Source: Candidatus Zixiibacteriota bacterium
Lineage (GTDB): Bacteria > Zixibacteria > MSB-5A5 > GN15 > JACZUZ01
DNA: 64,000 nt
Reading direction: 5' to 3'
NCBI GenBank assembly: GCA_024280835.1
Contig: JAJRPJ010000010.1
Span: 124,001-188,000 of the forward strand
Shown in pieces: positions 44,924-53,078 of this stretch. The notes under the pieces are model-generated. The model searched no databases. It was not told the DNA's origin and saw only the letters and a program-made list of their open reading frames with translations. Position 1 is the stretch's first letter. Each line of letters begins with the position of its first letter. The position numbers were made by a program, and so were the translations under genes.

Positions 44924-46642
44924 ATGCCCACACAGACAAAAGTTATTAATCTTAGTTTTCGAGCGTTGATAGTTTTGACTATTATCATGGCGGTTGGGAC
45001 ATATTTGCGAGTTGTAGATGTTTGGCGACCGATTGATGGTACAGCGACAATTAATTCCACGCTTTGGCGTGAGACTGATGTGGCTTCTATCGCCTACAAC
45101 TTTTACAATGAAGACAACAATATTCTCTATCCTCGCACTCATTGGCGAGAAGACACTCCTGGTTTTGTCGAAAGTGAATTCCCGCTCTACCCTTGGTTAG
45201 TGGCTCAGTCCTATAGTATCTTTGGCTTTCACGAGGAACTAGCGCGACTGTTGTCACTGATATTGTCAGCGCTGACACTGCTTGTCTTGACGCGCATGTC
45301 GTTTATGCTGTTTGATGAAATTGGCGCTTTGATAGCGACTGCGTTTTTTGCAGTTAATCCTCTTTTGATATATCTTTCGACCGCAGTGCAATCTGATACA
45401 TTGATGTTTCTGTTCTTGTCTTTGGCGTTATACTATTATTTCCGTCACATACGTGAACCATCGCAAGCTCGTGACTTTCTGATTAGCTCTGCATTCTTGA
45501 CATTGGCGATTCTCTGCAAGGCAACAGCGGCGCCGTATGCGCTATTTTTTGCTGCCGACACATTGCGTCGCAATGGATTGCGAAAGACACTTACCAATAA
45601 AGTAACCTATATCGCCTCGGCTATTATTGTCCTGCCGAATTTGGCGTGGGTGACTCACTCACATCAGTTTTGGTTAGACTATGGATTGTCTTTGGGCGTT
45701 ACCAATGAATCCCATCTTATTGGCTCTGATATATTGTTCATGTGGAAGTACTATCACGGGTTTCTTGAGAATTCTGTCTCTTATGTCACCAGTTATCCTG
45801 GTGGAGTGGCTCTAATTGTCGGGCTCTGGACACTAAGGAAATCGAAGCTTGCCAAGCCGATCTATATTCTTGGAGCTTCACTGAGCGTCTTTTATTTTGC
45901 CACTCTCTATACAACGGGAGCGCCTTGGGCATTTTATTATCATGCTTTGACAATTCCTCTGGCTGGAATAGTTCTTGGCGCCTTCGGCGAGGAAATAGCC
46001 CTGTCGGACAAAAGGGCGAAGTTCGGTGTGTCTTTGATTGTAGTTGGCATCCCTACAGCAGTAGCAGGTGTTGGTATCGGATTGGCGCTTGGTTTTTCGC
46101 TGACCTTGGCGTTGGCGCTTGGTTCTCTGACTTTCACTTTGGCAATAGCTATGTTATTGTATCGAAGTATATTCCTACAAAGTGAGTCTGCGGGCGCTAC
46201 TACAAGAAAACCTTCATTCACCAATAACTTTGTCATCACTGTTATGGCGATTGTTTTGGTAGCGCTGACCGCGAGAAGTTTCAGGTTAGTTCCGCAGGAG
46301 AAAACTTATGTGGATTGGAGAGATTGCGCAGAGCGCTTTGTTGTTAATGTCCCCGAAACGTCGCGTTTGGCTTGCTGGGGCGCCCATTCGCGTTCGGCTT
46401 TGGGACGGGATGTTGCTTACAACGCCGCTTGGATGTTCTATTGGATGGATCGTCGGGGATTTAGTATTCCTGAAAATATTCAAAGCATTGCAGTTGTTGA
46501 TAGTGTTAGAGACCTTGGGGCTGATTACTATATTGAATTCTTGCCTGGCTCCGCGCGCACTCCTGGTTTCCATCAGGCGCTGCGGGAGCGATACCCAATG
46601 GTTGATAGCTGTGGTGTGCATATGCTTTACAAGCTCAAATGA
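44924..46642 (+). CDS. GT39-type membrane glycosyltransferase
   Basis: 572 residues with about twelve hydrophobic segments. LWRETDVASIAYNFY in the first outer loop holds the acidic pair used by PMT/ArnT enzymes, and ESEFPLYPWLVAQSYSIFG plus ARLLSLILSALTLLVL continue that layout. The C-terminal soluble part has LACWGAHSRSALGRD and ends in a small folded domain. It probably transfers a sugar from a polyprenyl-phosphate donor at the periplasmic face. The acceptor is unknown. A strong terminator follows 30 bases after the stop. Confidence 0.85.
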   Translation: MPTQTKVINLSFRALIVLTIIMAVGTYLRVVDVWRPIDGTATINSTLWRETDVASIAYNFYNEDNNILYPRTHWREDTPGFVESEFPLYPWLVAQSYSIFGFHEELARLLSLILSALTLLVLTRMSFMLFDEIGALIATAFFAVNPLLIYLSTAVQSDTLMFLFLSLALYYYFRHIREPSQARDFLISSAFLTLAILCKATAAPYALFFAADTLRRNGLRKTLTNKVTYIASAIIVLPNLAWVTHSHQFWLDYGLSLGVTNESHLIGSDILFMWKYYHGFLENSVSYVTSYPGGVALIVGLWTLRKSKLAKPIYILGASLSVFYFATLYTTGAPWAFYYHALTIPLAGIVLGAFGEEIALSDKRAKFGVSLIVVGIPTAVAGVGIGLALGFSLTLALALGSLTFTLAIAMLLYRSIFLQSESAGATTRKPSFTNNFVITVMAIVLVALTARSFRLVPQEKTYVDWRDCAERFVVNVPETSRLACWGAHSRSALGRDVAYNAAWMFYWMDRRGFSIPENIQSIAVVDSVRDLGADYYIEFLPGSARTPGFHQALRERYPMVDSCGVHMLYKLK

Positions 46643-46672
46643 TCCCTTCCTGAGGATATCGTTAAAGGATGT

Positions 46673-46710
46673 AAAAAGGCGCTGTTTATTTGGAGAAACA
46701 GCGCCTTTTT
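46673..46710 (+). terminator. Rho-independent terminator after GT39 gene
   Basis: AAAAAGGCGCTGTTT (46673-46687) pairs with AAACAGCGCCTTTTT (46696-46710) around an 8-base loop. The A/T flanks make it usable in both directions, but the leftward gene ends 200 bases away. Confidence 0.9.
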
Positions 46711-46713
46711 CTT

Positions 46714-46880
46714 AAGGGCTTGTTGATAAATTCCCGATTTGTTGTGTCAGGTCTTGATTTTCACTTTTTGAAAATTGTGACCTGACACCTCTTCATAGAG
46801 AAAGCGTCGGGTCACACGATAGCAAGAAGCGCCATCGCAAGACCCGACGCAACCTTTTTAGGGTTTATCAACAAGCGCTT
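46714..46880. mobile_element. Palindromic element A, MITE-like, with two internal hairpins
   Basis: The ends are inverted repeats: AAGGGCTTGTTGATAAA at 46714-46730 and its near-complement ending at 46880 (17 of 18 outer bases pair). Inside are two perfect 10-bp stems: GTGTCAGGTC/GACCTGACAC (46744-46753, 46779-46788) and GCGTCGGGTC/GACCCGACGC (46804-46813, 46841-46850). There is no ORF. A shorter relative lies at 1735-1813. Terminal inverted repeats plus copies elsewhere suggest a non-autonomous mobile element; the transposase is not in the window. Confidence 0.65.
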
Positions 46881-46911
46881 AATGCCGAGTTTGTTTGTAC
46901 AAGACTCTGTA

Positions 46912-47862
46912 CTATTGAATATCGTAAGTTTCAATACGTAAACTTTGTAAGTCGTCGGTGACACTCACTCTTACTTGGGGGGTTAGTGTGTCAAATCCTG
47001 GTGAGACAAATGCTTCGCCGTCCTGAACTAGGCCTTGTCCTGACAAGTAACCGCTCAAGTCAGAGGTGATACCGTTGCCGTCGAGTCGTACACCGCCGCC
47101 ATTTGGGAAAAGTAAAACTAATTTGTTGTCTTTTCCTGAGAGAGTGACATCCACCAAGGGCTCATTGTCACCGACTTTAATCTTCAATTGCACTTCTTCG
47201 AGATTTGCTATCAATTTACGGAGAGAGGCATGGGTCATGTTTAATTCCGCGAAAGAATCTGAACCGCTCAAGGTCAAGTCAAGAGTCGTTTGGGCTGGTA
47301 CGTCCAGTCGAAACTCGGGGTCGCGATTTGAACCGAATCCATGGGAAGTAAATAAGAGCGGAATGCCGTGACTGCCCCAATTAAACCATCTATCGGAGTC
47401 TGTGACTTCCAAGTCCGCTGTAGTTCCAGACTGGGTGAATACTAGGTTTGTCCCTGGGTGCGAGCCAACCATTTTGCCGCGAATTCTTTCTCCAGTTCGT
47501 GCGCGAACATAGAGGTCATAGTTACCTAACTCAACTGAGGCGTGTAAAGTTTCAACGCCAGTGTCGAGGTTGCGATTAAATGACGAATGATAGGCTGTGC
47601 TTTCACCTTGCTCGAGATTGTAGGCCTCAACACCAATTAGTGTGAGGGTTAGTCCCAGTAATAGGGGAGAAATGAACGCGAGAGCTTTGAGTTGGGTGCG
47701 CTTGAAAATCATTTCAATTCCGATAGCTATCAAGAGTATCGGCCACAGCGCTAAGGCGTATACGAACACTTCTGACGCAATGACACCTTTTTCAATCAGC
47801 AACCAAAACACACCAAAGGCGATGAATGTTAGTCCCCAACGAAGTGAACGAGCAGAAGTCAT
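46912..47862 (-). CDS. LiaF/DUF5668-like membrane protein
   Basis: 316 residues. The first 85 residues hold three or four membrane segments (WGLTFIAFGVFWLLIEKG, ALALWPILLIAIGIEMIF) of the LiaI/DUF5668 type. The remainder is a beta-rich domain of repeated short strands (LDLTLSGSDSFAELNM, PLVDVTLSGKDNKLVLLF) resembling the toastrack/DUF4097 or LiaF C-terminal fold. Its start overlaps the PspC gene by 4 bases. PspC plus LiaF-like proteins occur together in envelope-stress systems; a sensor role is inferred from that pairing. Confidence 0.78.
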   Translation of the reverse strand: MTSARSLRWGLTFIAFGVFWLLIEKGVIASEVFVYALALWPILLIAIGIEMIFKRTQLKALAFISPLLLGLTLTLIGVEAYNLEQGESTAYHSSFNRNLDTGVETLHASVELGNYDLYVRARTGERIRGKMVGSHPGTNLVFTQSGTTADLEVTDSDRWFNWGSHGIPLLFTSHGFGSNRDPEFRLDVPAQTTLDLTLSGSDSFAELNMTHASLRKLIANLEEVQLKIKVGDNEPLVDVTLSGKDNKLVLLFPNGGGVRLDGNGITSDLSGYLSGQGLVQDGEAFVSPGFDTLTPQVRVSVTDDLQSLRIETYDIQ

Positions 47863-48491
47863 GAGATACCTCCGTTATTGCTGGGAGGGGTATCAGATGA
47901 TGTCTCATCTTTTGTTGGCGGCGCAGGTGTGGCGCTGGTTGTTGTTGCGCCGACTGTTGCCGTTGTAGCAGAGAATTCAGTGGCGCCTGCGACGTGGGTG
48001 TCACTATCTCTCTTGGAAATAATAGAGAGGTCAAGGTGACGCACAATCAAGTAAATGCCTATGACAACCAAGCCTACAGGGATTAGGTCGTCCCAATGCC
48101 ACCAGAAGTAACCTTTGAGGAGGGCAAAAAGACCTAGCGCTACCATCACCATGCCTGGGATCATTGCCGACATGCCGGGTTTTGATTTATCGTCAGGCGC
48201 CTCGGTAGCGTTTGGGCCAGGATATGCCATTGGGGCCGTGTCAGCCGCAGTCGTTTCTTTGTTGACTGTTTGGTCTGTGTGCGCATTGTCAGTGTGCACA
48301 GCCACCAATGGTCGGCGTGGGATAATTATCCAGCCTACCAAATAGGCGACAACTGGAAAACCAAGTCCTAGGACTAAGAGAATTGTTGCCAGACGAACGA
48401 TAGTTGGGTCGATGTCATAATACTCGGCGATTCCACCGCAGACTCCGCCGATCACTTTTTCTTGTCGTGATCTAAATAGTCGTTTATTCAT
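47859..48491 (-). CDS. PspC-domain envelope stress protein with long tail
   Basis: 210 residues from the ATG at 48491, preceded by a near-perfect AAGGAGG; an upstream TTG at 48509 is in frame but lies on the other side of that site. The PspC domain fills residues 1-60: RLFRSRQEKVIGGVCGGIAEY, cut as VIGGVCGGIAEYYDIDP, then a membrane helix ending GWIIIPRRP. A linker rich in Thr, Ala and Asp leads to further membrane segments (MIPGMVMVALGLFALLKG and LIPVGLVVIGIYLIV). The tail is Thr/Ala/Pro-rich. First gene of a two-gene unit with the LiaF-like protein. Confidence 0.88.
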   Translation of the reverse strand: MNKRLFRSRQEKVIGGVCGGIAEYYDIDPTIVRLATILLVLGLGFPVVAYLVGWIIIPRRPLVAVHTDNAHTDQTVNKETTAADTAPMAYPGPNATEAPDDKSKPGMSAMIPGMVMVALGLFALLKGYFWWHWDDLIPVGLVVIGIYLIVRHLDLSIISKRDSDTHVAGATEFSATTATVGATTTSATPAPPTKDETSSDTPPSNNGGIS

Positions 48492-48707
48492 GTTATTCCT
48501 CCTTTGCACCTGTTAGCAGGAGACTACCTGCAGAACTCTCCTAGGTTAATCAAACGAGAAATTAGAGAAATAGTTGCATTGGGTGTGAATTGAGGCGTGG
48601 GAGGGGATTAAGTGGTGGAGCAACTGCCACAGGTAATCACGTAGTTGTAGCGTGGTTAGAATACGGATCCATTCTGTCGCAGTTGTGTTTGACAGGCAAG
48701 GAGATTT

Positions 48708-50810
48708 CTATGGAGCTGTTTTCAACGAGTTCTCTGTGCGTTTTATGAGATTGATCAATTCATAGAGATGGAGTTTTGTTGCGACAAAAGGGTTTAGCTC
48801 AATTACTTTTTCGTATTCTTCGCGCATGTTTTGGAAAATATTCCGATCTCTCGTAATCTTTGCTATCGGTACGTATGACTGCCCCACCAAATAATGGACA
48901 TAGAAGAGGTTGTTATATTCTTGTGAGAGGCGCTTCAGTTCTTTGACCGCTAATTCAACTTTACCGATAGTTGCGTAGATATTAGCACGCTCTAATTGAG
49001 CCGTGAGATTATTTGGGAATTCACCTAAGAAACGATCCAAATAAAACAGCGCTGAATCCAAACGATTCCTTGTTCGACTACTCATTGCCAATTCATAATC
49101 AGTGGGAGTGTAGTTAGGCAGTTGAAGGCTGTAGATCATATATGTAGCCTCGCGAGCCCAAACTTTCATAACGCGCAAAGTATCAGGTGTCCGTAAGTGT
49201 TGAATTGCCACGCGTACGAGAGGTTGTGGGTCGGCAAGATGGGTGATACCAGCTGCACTAATGACATCCTTGTTGATTGAACGGAGCCCTCCATATGGAT
49301 AGAAATTCTTGTGTGTATTGTCTATTGTGAAGGCTGGTGCGAAATTACCAGCTAAGACAGCTTTGTCTCCAAGAATTTGGGCAATATCCATGTTCTGGCG
49401 CTCTAAGATTTTTCTTGGATAGTACATGCCCTGATAAATTAGGTAGGATTGGAATACGAGAAATGATGATAGAAGGACTGTTACAGAAATATAGCTTGGG
49501 ATTCTAGGTAATGTAATGCTCTTGCGGTATAACAACGCTGAAACAATCAGCTCACAAACGATTCCAGTTACTGTCATTCCTAAGCTGAACCATTTTGTAC
49601 CAATTGTTACAGCTTGATTGTAGTGAGCCCACCAAAACGAGGCCTGTTCAAAGACGTATCCACCAACAAAAACTAGAATTACGACTGCGAAGGCGCCTCG
49701 TTTTCTTCTCAGTTGGAGTTTCACTTCTCCGTTGACGAGTTGTGCTATTCCATAGGCGGCCAGGACACACACAGGAATAAGGTATGGTATGAAATATCTG
49801 TATGGACGATATTCGAACGGAATTAGCATCCCCAACCCTGCTATTATCCAAACAATCATGAAGGTCAGGACTCTTCCCTTTCCTCGCTCTCCTTGAGTGT
49901 CGCTTTTTCTTGTTACTTGGGTTGCGGCAAGAGCTACTCCTACCGAAGCTAGCAACAGCAGAAATGGATGAAATGGCGCTATACCAGTGTCACCGTAAGA
50001 AAAAATGGATTGCATAGCGCCACCAAGTGAACTTGGCATGCTAGGCGAAATTCCAACAGCAGACGTAATTGTCTTGTAGTAATTAATCAACGCCACTGGT
50101 GACCAATTCGAAAACATTCCAGCATAGAACATAAGTCCGGCCGAGAATCCGCCTCCCATGGCCAGCCCATTACGTAACGCTTCTTTTCTAGAATAGATTA
50201 GATGGTCTACAATTAATGGAGCCGCAATAGCGACGGCAGTAAGTTTGCCGCCGAATACAGCTATCGCTAGGAGGAATCCTACCCCCAGAGCGCCCTGAGT
50301 CGACCAGCCATAGCGAAAGTGTGCGAAGACGATTAGCCCTGATGCAAAGACAACACCTGTTTCAAGATACGGGGCTCTGCCTCCGAAAAAAAATAGATTA
50401 GTAACGGCCAATAAAAATATTGTGAGAATCATTTCATTACGAGATAACAGTTTTCTTAATCCAAATAAAAAGAATACTAACCCAGTCAATTGAAGAATGA
50501 GGGCAGCAATGTTTGCAGTAACTCGTGACACACCAGCTATCGAGAATACTAAGTATGCCATCCCCGATACAAGTGAACTCTGAATTGAGATTAGTCTTTC
50601 TGAGTCATAGAGATTCCAAGTTCCATATAGTACTTTATTACGAGCGAAGCTGGTGTACATGTATGGGTCGGTTAGTTCAGAAGTGCCAAGATTTGAGTAG
50701 AAGAGCGGTGTGTCATAGCCAAGATTGACAAATCGCAGAAGGATAAAGACTATCGAAACAATGGCCAATACCAAGTAAAGCCACCGTGAGTTCAAGTCTT
50801 GTCGTACCAT
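48708..50810 (-). CDS. Polytopic glycosyltransferase-like protein with C-terminal TPR region
   Basis: 700 residues from the ATG at 50810; an upstream TTG at 50846 adds 12. About a dozen membrane segments occupy residues 10-490. The first outer loop has TSELTDPYMYTSFARNKVLYG cut as TSELTDPYMYTSFA, with an acidic pair as in PMT-type enzymes; PYLETGVVFASGLIVFAHF and the RPYRYFIPYLIPVCVLAAYG helix fit the same class. The last 150 residues look like tetratricopeptide repeats (LDRFLGEFPNNLTAQLERAN, KELKRLSQEYNNLFYVHYL). I infer lipid-linked sugar transfer to envelope proteins or glycans. Confidence 0.75.
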   Translation of the reverse strand: MVRQDLNSRWLYLVLAIVSIVFILLRFVNLGYDTPLFYSNLGTSELTDPYMYTSFARNKVLYGTWNLYDSERLISIQSSLVSGMAYLVFSIAGVSRVTANIAALILQLTGLVFFLFGLRKLLSRNEMILTIFLLAVTNLFFFGGRAPYLETGVVFASGLIVFAHFRYGWSTQGALGVGFLLAIAVFGGKLTAVAIAAPLIVDHLIYSRKEALRNGLAMGGGFSAGLMFYAGMFSNWSPVALINYYKTITSAVGISPSMPSSLGGAMQSIFSYGDTGIAPFHPFLLLLASVGVALAATQVTRKSDTQGERGKGRVLTFMIVWIIAGLGMLIPFEYRPYRYFIPYLIPVCVLAAYGIAQLVNGEVKLQLRRKRGAFAVVILVFVGGYVFEQASFWWAHYNQAVTIGTKWFSLGMTVTGIVCELIVSALLYRKSITLPRIPSYISVTVLLSSFLVFQSYLIYQGMYYPRKILERQNMDIAQILGDKAVLAGNFAPAFTIDNTHKNFYPYGGLRSINKDVISAAGITHLADPQPLVRVAIQHLRTPDTLRVMKVWAREATYMIYSLQLPNYTPTDYELAMSSRTRNRLDSALFYLDRFLGEFPNNLTAQLERANIYATIGKVELAVKELKRLSQEYNNLFYVHYLVGQSYVPIAKITRDRNIFQNMREEYEKVIELNPFVATKLHLYELINLIKRTENSLKTAP

Positions 50811-50981
50811 GTGATGAAGTGTACCACCGTTTGTCAGAATGTGCAACCAAACAGGGTCCTGTATTTGATGAAATCATGTTACGCTGATAGTTTGCAATAC
50901 ACACCACATAATATTGATAGGATTGTGCCATGCGCATCCATTCTTGTAAATCAAGAATATTTTGGCGGGATATTGAACAAT

Positions 50982-51179
50982 CTAATCGACTGTATAGGGA
51001 CGCTCGGGGATTACTATCCAGGCTATTAGGTAGGCTAGGCCGGGGATGCCTGTGAAGACTACGGCTAAGGCGGTGACTACTCTGACTATTGTTGGGTCGA
51101 CATCTAGGTATTCGGCTATGCCGCCGCAAACACCGCTGATGACTTTGTCTTCTCTTGAACGATATAGTCGTTTCTTCAT
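50982..51179 (-). CDS. Minimal PspC-domain protein
   Basis: 65 residues, entirely a PspC domain: RLYRSREDKVISGVCGG, IAEYLDVDPTIVRVV, then a membrane helix ending WIVIPERP. It is a paralogue of the N-terminal part of the protein at 47859-48491. A clear AGAAGGA ribosome site lies 6 bases before the ATG and 4-10 bases after the holA stop, so it is probably read from the holA transcript. Function as an envelope stress sensor is inferred from the family. Confidence 0.9.
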   Translation of the reverse strand: MKKRLYRSREDKVISGVCGGIAEYLDVDPTIVRVVTALAVVFTGIPGLAYLIAWIVIPERPYTVD

Positions 51180-51189
51180 GGTATTCCTT

Positions 51190-52221
51190 CTATCTGTAAT
51201 TCAGAGCCTGTGCTTGTTGTCTTGGCTGCGCTTGTGGTGCGCAAAGCGTTAGTATTAGTTCATGCAAAGCGGCTTTGCCTTCGGTGGGGCCGTTGGCGAT
51301 TCCGCCTTTTAGCGCCGCTTCGGTGGCGGTTATCGATGAGAGCGCAGACTCGATTTGTGCAAGTGACAATCGATTGGCCTGACGCTCGAGTTTACCGCGA
51401 AATCTTTCTTTGTAGGGCGGCAGTTTGCGGCCACCCTTGACAAGGTAAATATCTAAGAAACTAGCTCCCAGCCAATATAAAATACCTGTTGGTGTGTCGC
51501 CGCCTTCGAGAACTGGTTCAAAGGCTTCAAGGGCGCCAGAGGTATTGCCAGCTAGGACATAATCAACCAACTGATAAACACTGCGATTGGTGGTTTCGGA
51601 GGCAACTTGACGAACCATCTGCAGGGAAACTTTCTTTTCCTCAGCGGCAAAGGCAATGAGCTTATCGATTTCACCAGTCAATCTGCCTGAATCACAACTG
51701 GTCATTTCGGCTAATTCTCGCGCGGCCAGTGGTTCAATCTCGATTTCGCAGGCTTGCATCGCTCGTGTGGCTCGATTCTGCGCTTCTATAGGAGTCAGTT
51801 TCGGAAACTCAACAACTGTCGCGACTATCTCCAGTTTTTTGGGTAGTGACGAACGTCGATCGGGTTTCTTGGCGGCGCGTGTATAGAAAATGACTACTCG
51901 GCTTTCGGCAGGAACTTTTAGGAGAGCTTGGGTTTCGGTCAATTGCTTGGGGGATAATTTTTGCGGATTGACAATTGTCACTAATGAACTTTCACCAAAG
52001 AATGGGAGAGCCATCAGCGCATCACGAACATCGCCGAACTTTTGCGAGTTCAAATCAATTCGTGAACTATTGGATTGTTGTAAGGCAAAGGGCAGGAACT
52101 TCTCTCGAATGTAACGGATTGCCTCATTCATACGGAAATCGTCATCGCCATAGAAATAATAAGCTGCTGCAAATTTTCCTTGGGTGACAGCTTTTCCCAT
52201 TTGTGATGGTGTCATTTTCAT
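51190..52221 (-). CDS. holA: DNA polymerase III delta subunit
   Basis: 343 residues from the ATG at 52221 (MKMTPSQMG); an in-frame start at 52269 adds an unlikely Cys-rich leader. AAYYFYGDDDFRMNEAIRYI at the N-terminus, DALMALPFFGESSLVTI, VIFYTRAAKKPDRR and the middle TSCDSGRLTGEIDKLIAFA are HolA segments, followed by the C-terminal collar domain with GALEAFEPVLEGGDTP. It opens and loads the sliding clamp. The start of the family (G-x-D-x-x-L-x) is recognisable though the P-loop is absent, as in all delta subunits. Confidence 0.92.
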   Translation of the reverse strand: MKMTPSQMGKAVTQGKFAAAYYFYGDDDFRMNEAIRYIREKFLPFALQQSNSSRIDLNSQKFGDVRDALMALPFFGESSLVTIVNPQKLSPKQLTETQALLKVPAESRVVIFYTRAAKKPDRRSSLPKKLEIVATVVEFPKLTPIEAQNRATRAMQACEIEIEPLAARELAEMTSCDSGRLTGEIDKLIAFAAEEKKVSLQMVRQVASETTNRSVYQLVDYVLAGNTSGALEAFEPVLEGGDTPTGILYWLGASFLDIYLVKGGRKLPPYKERFRGKLERQANRLSLAQIESALSSITATEAALKGGIANGPTEGKAALHELILTLCAPQAQPRQQAQALNYR

Positions 52222-52335
52222 AAATGCAGTATAGCGCCAGAGTCGCGTCTGGCACAATGATACACACAATCATACATTAGAAACAGTCGGAGGTGTGAAG
52301 CAAAAGAGAAAGTTGAGGAGGATTAGCGCTTGAAA

Positions 52336-52853
52336 TCAATCAGGTCGGAGGGCAGGATTATTGTCAGCGGAGGTCCAGTCGAGGGAATAGCGATACTTTT
52401 GTTGGTACTTGAGAGCTTTGGCCAGAAATGGCACAAAGTCTTCGTCTGAGGCGCGTTTGGTCTTGACTTGCTCGACAATACGGAGGTTGCCGCCAAAAAT
52501 TTGCAGTGACTTATCGCCGAAAAGTTTGCGATTTAGATCAATGAATTCCAGTAGCGCCAGTAGAGATGCAAAGTCAGTGTGGTCCTTGCCGCCTTCGAAA
52601 GGGGCCTTGAAAGAGATGCCCAATTCGGGTATCCGAAATGAGACCAGCTTACTTTTCTGTTGGGCTTCCGCCTCTGTCCGTAAATATGATCCGAAGAAAC
52701 AATCCATAGTCAAAATAAGTGTTGCAAATTCGGCGCCTCTCTCAAACGCCCTAGCGCTAATGCATGGCAGGCCAGTCGGTTAGCTATTCGTGGGGTTTGT
52801 TGATAATGCTTCGGGCCGTCGATAATCAAAGAAAGTTGTCCTTTGCTAGGCAT
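52336..52853 (-). pseudogene. Frameshifted gene, possibly RNase H-like
   Basis: Two overlapping frames join into one sensible protein. From an ATG at 52853 the first reads MPSKGQLSLIIDGPKHYQQT then RIANRLACHALA. If the frame shifts by one near 52753-52757, it continues RAFERGAEFATLILTMDCFFGSYL and on to the stop at 52336. Without a shift, the first frame stops at 52710 and the second has only a start at 52707. The pattern DG ... NRLACHALARA ... LILTMDCFFG weakly recalls an RNase H fold (Asp-Gly, NRxxxxAL, Asp). It could be a real pseudogene, a sequencing error or recoding. The family call is tentative. Confidence 0.55.
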
Positions 52854-52940
52854 GGATACGCATCTGATTGCACATAGCGAAGAAAAGTGGAAACAGCTCG
52901 CGTATTCGGTCATAATGGCATAATAACTGCCAGTTTTGGC

Positions 52941-52970
52941 TTGACTCTCTGCGATTTACGTCGATATTGT
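52941..52970 (+). promoter_or_regulatory. Possible sigma-70 promoter of rnr
   Basis: TTGACT at 52941-52946 and TATTGT at 52965-52970 with an 18-base spacer, 110 bases before the rnr start. The match is moderate and by eye only. Confidence 0.3.
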
Positions 52971-53078
52971 GGAACATAATGGAAATATGGGGCTAAAATA
53001 GAAATAGGGCGCATGGAATTAACAATAATAGCGCTTTGGCTCACAAAACAGTTTTAGACAGAAATAGTTAAGGATAGA

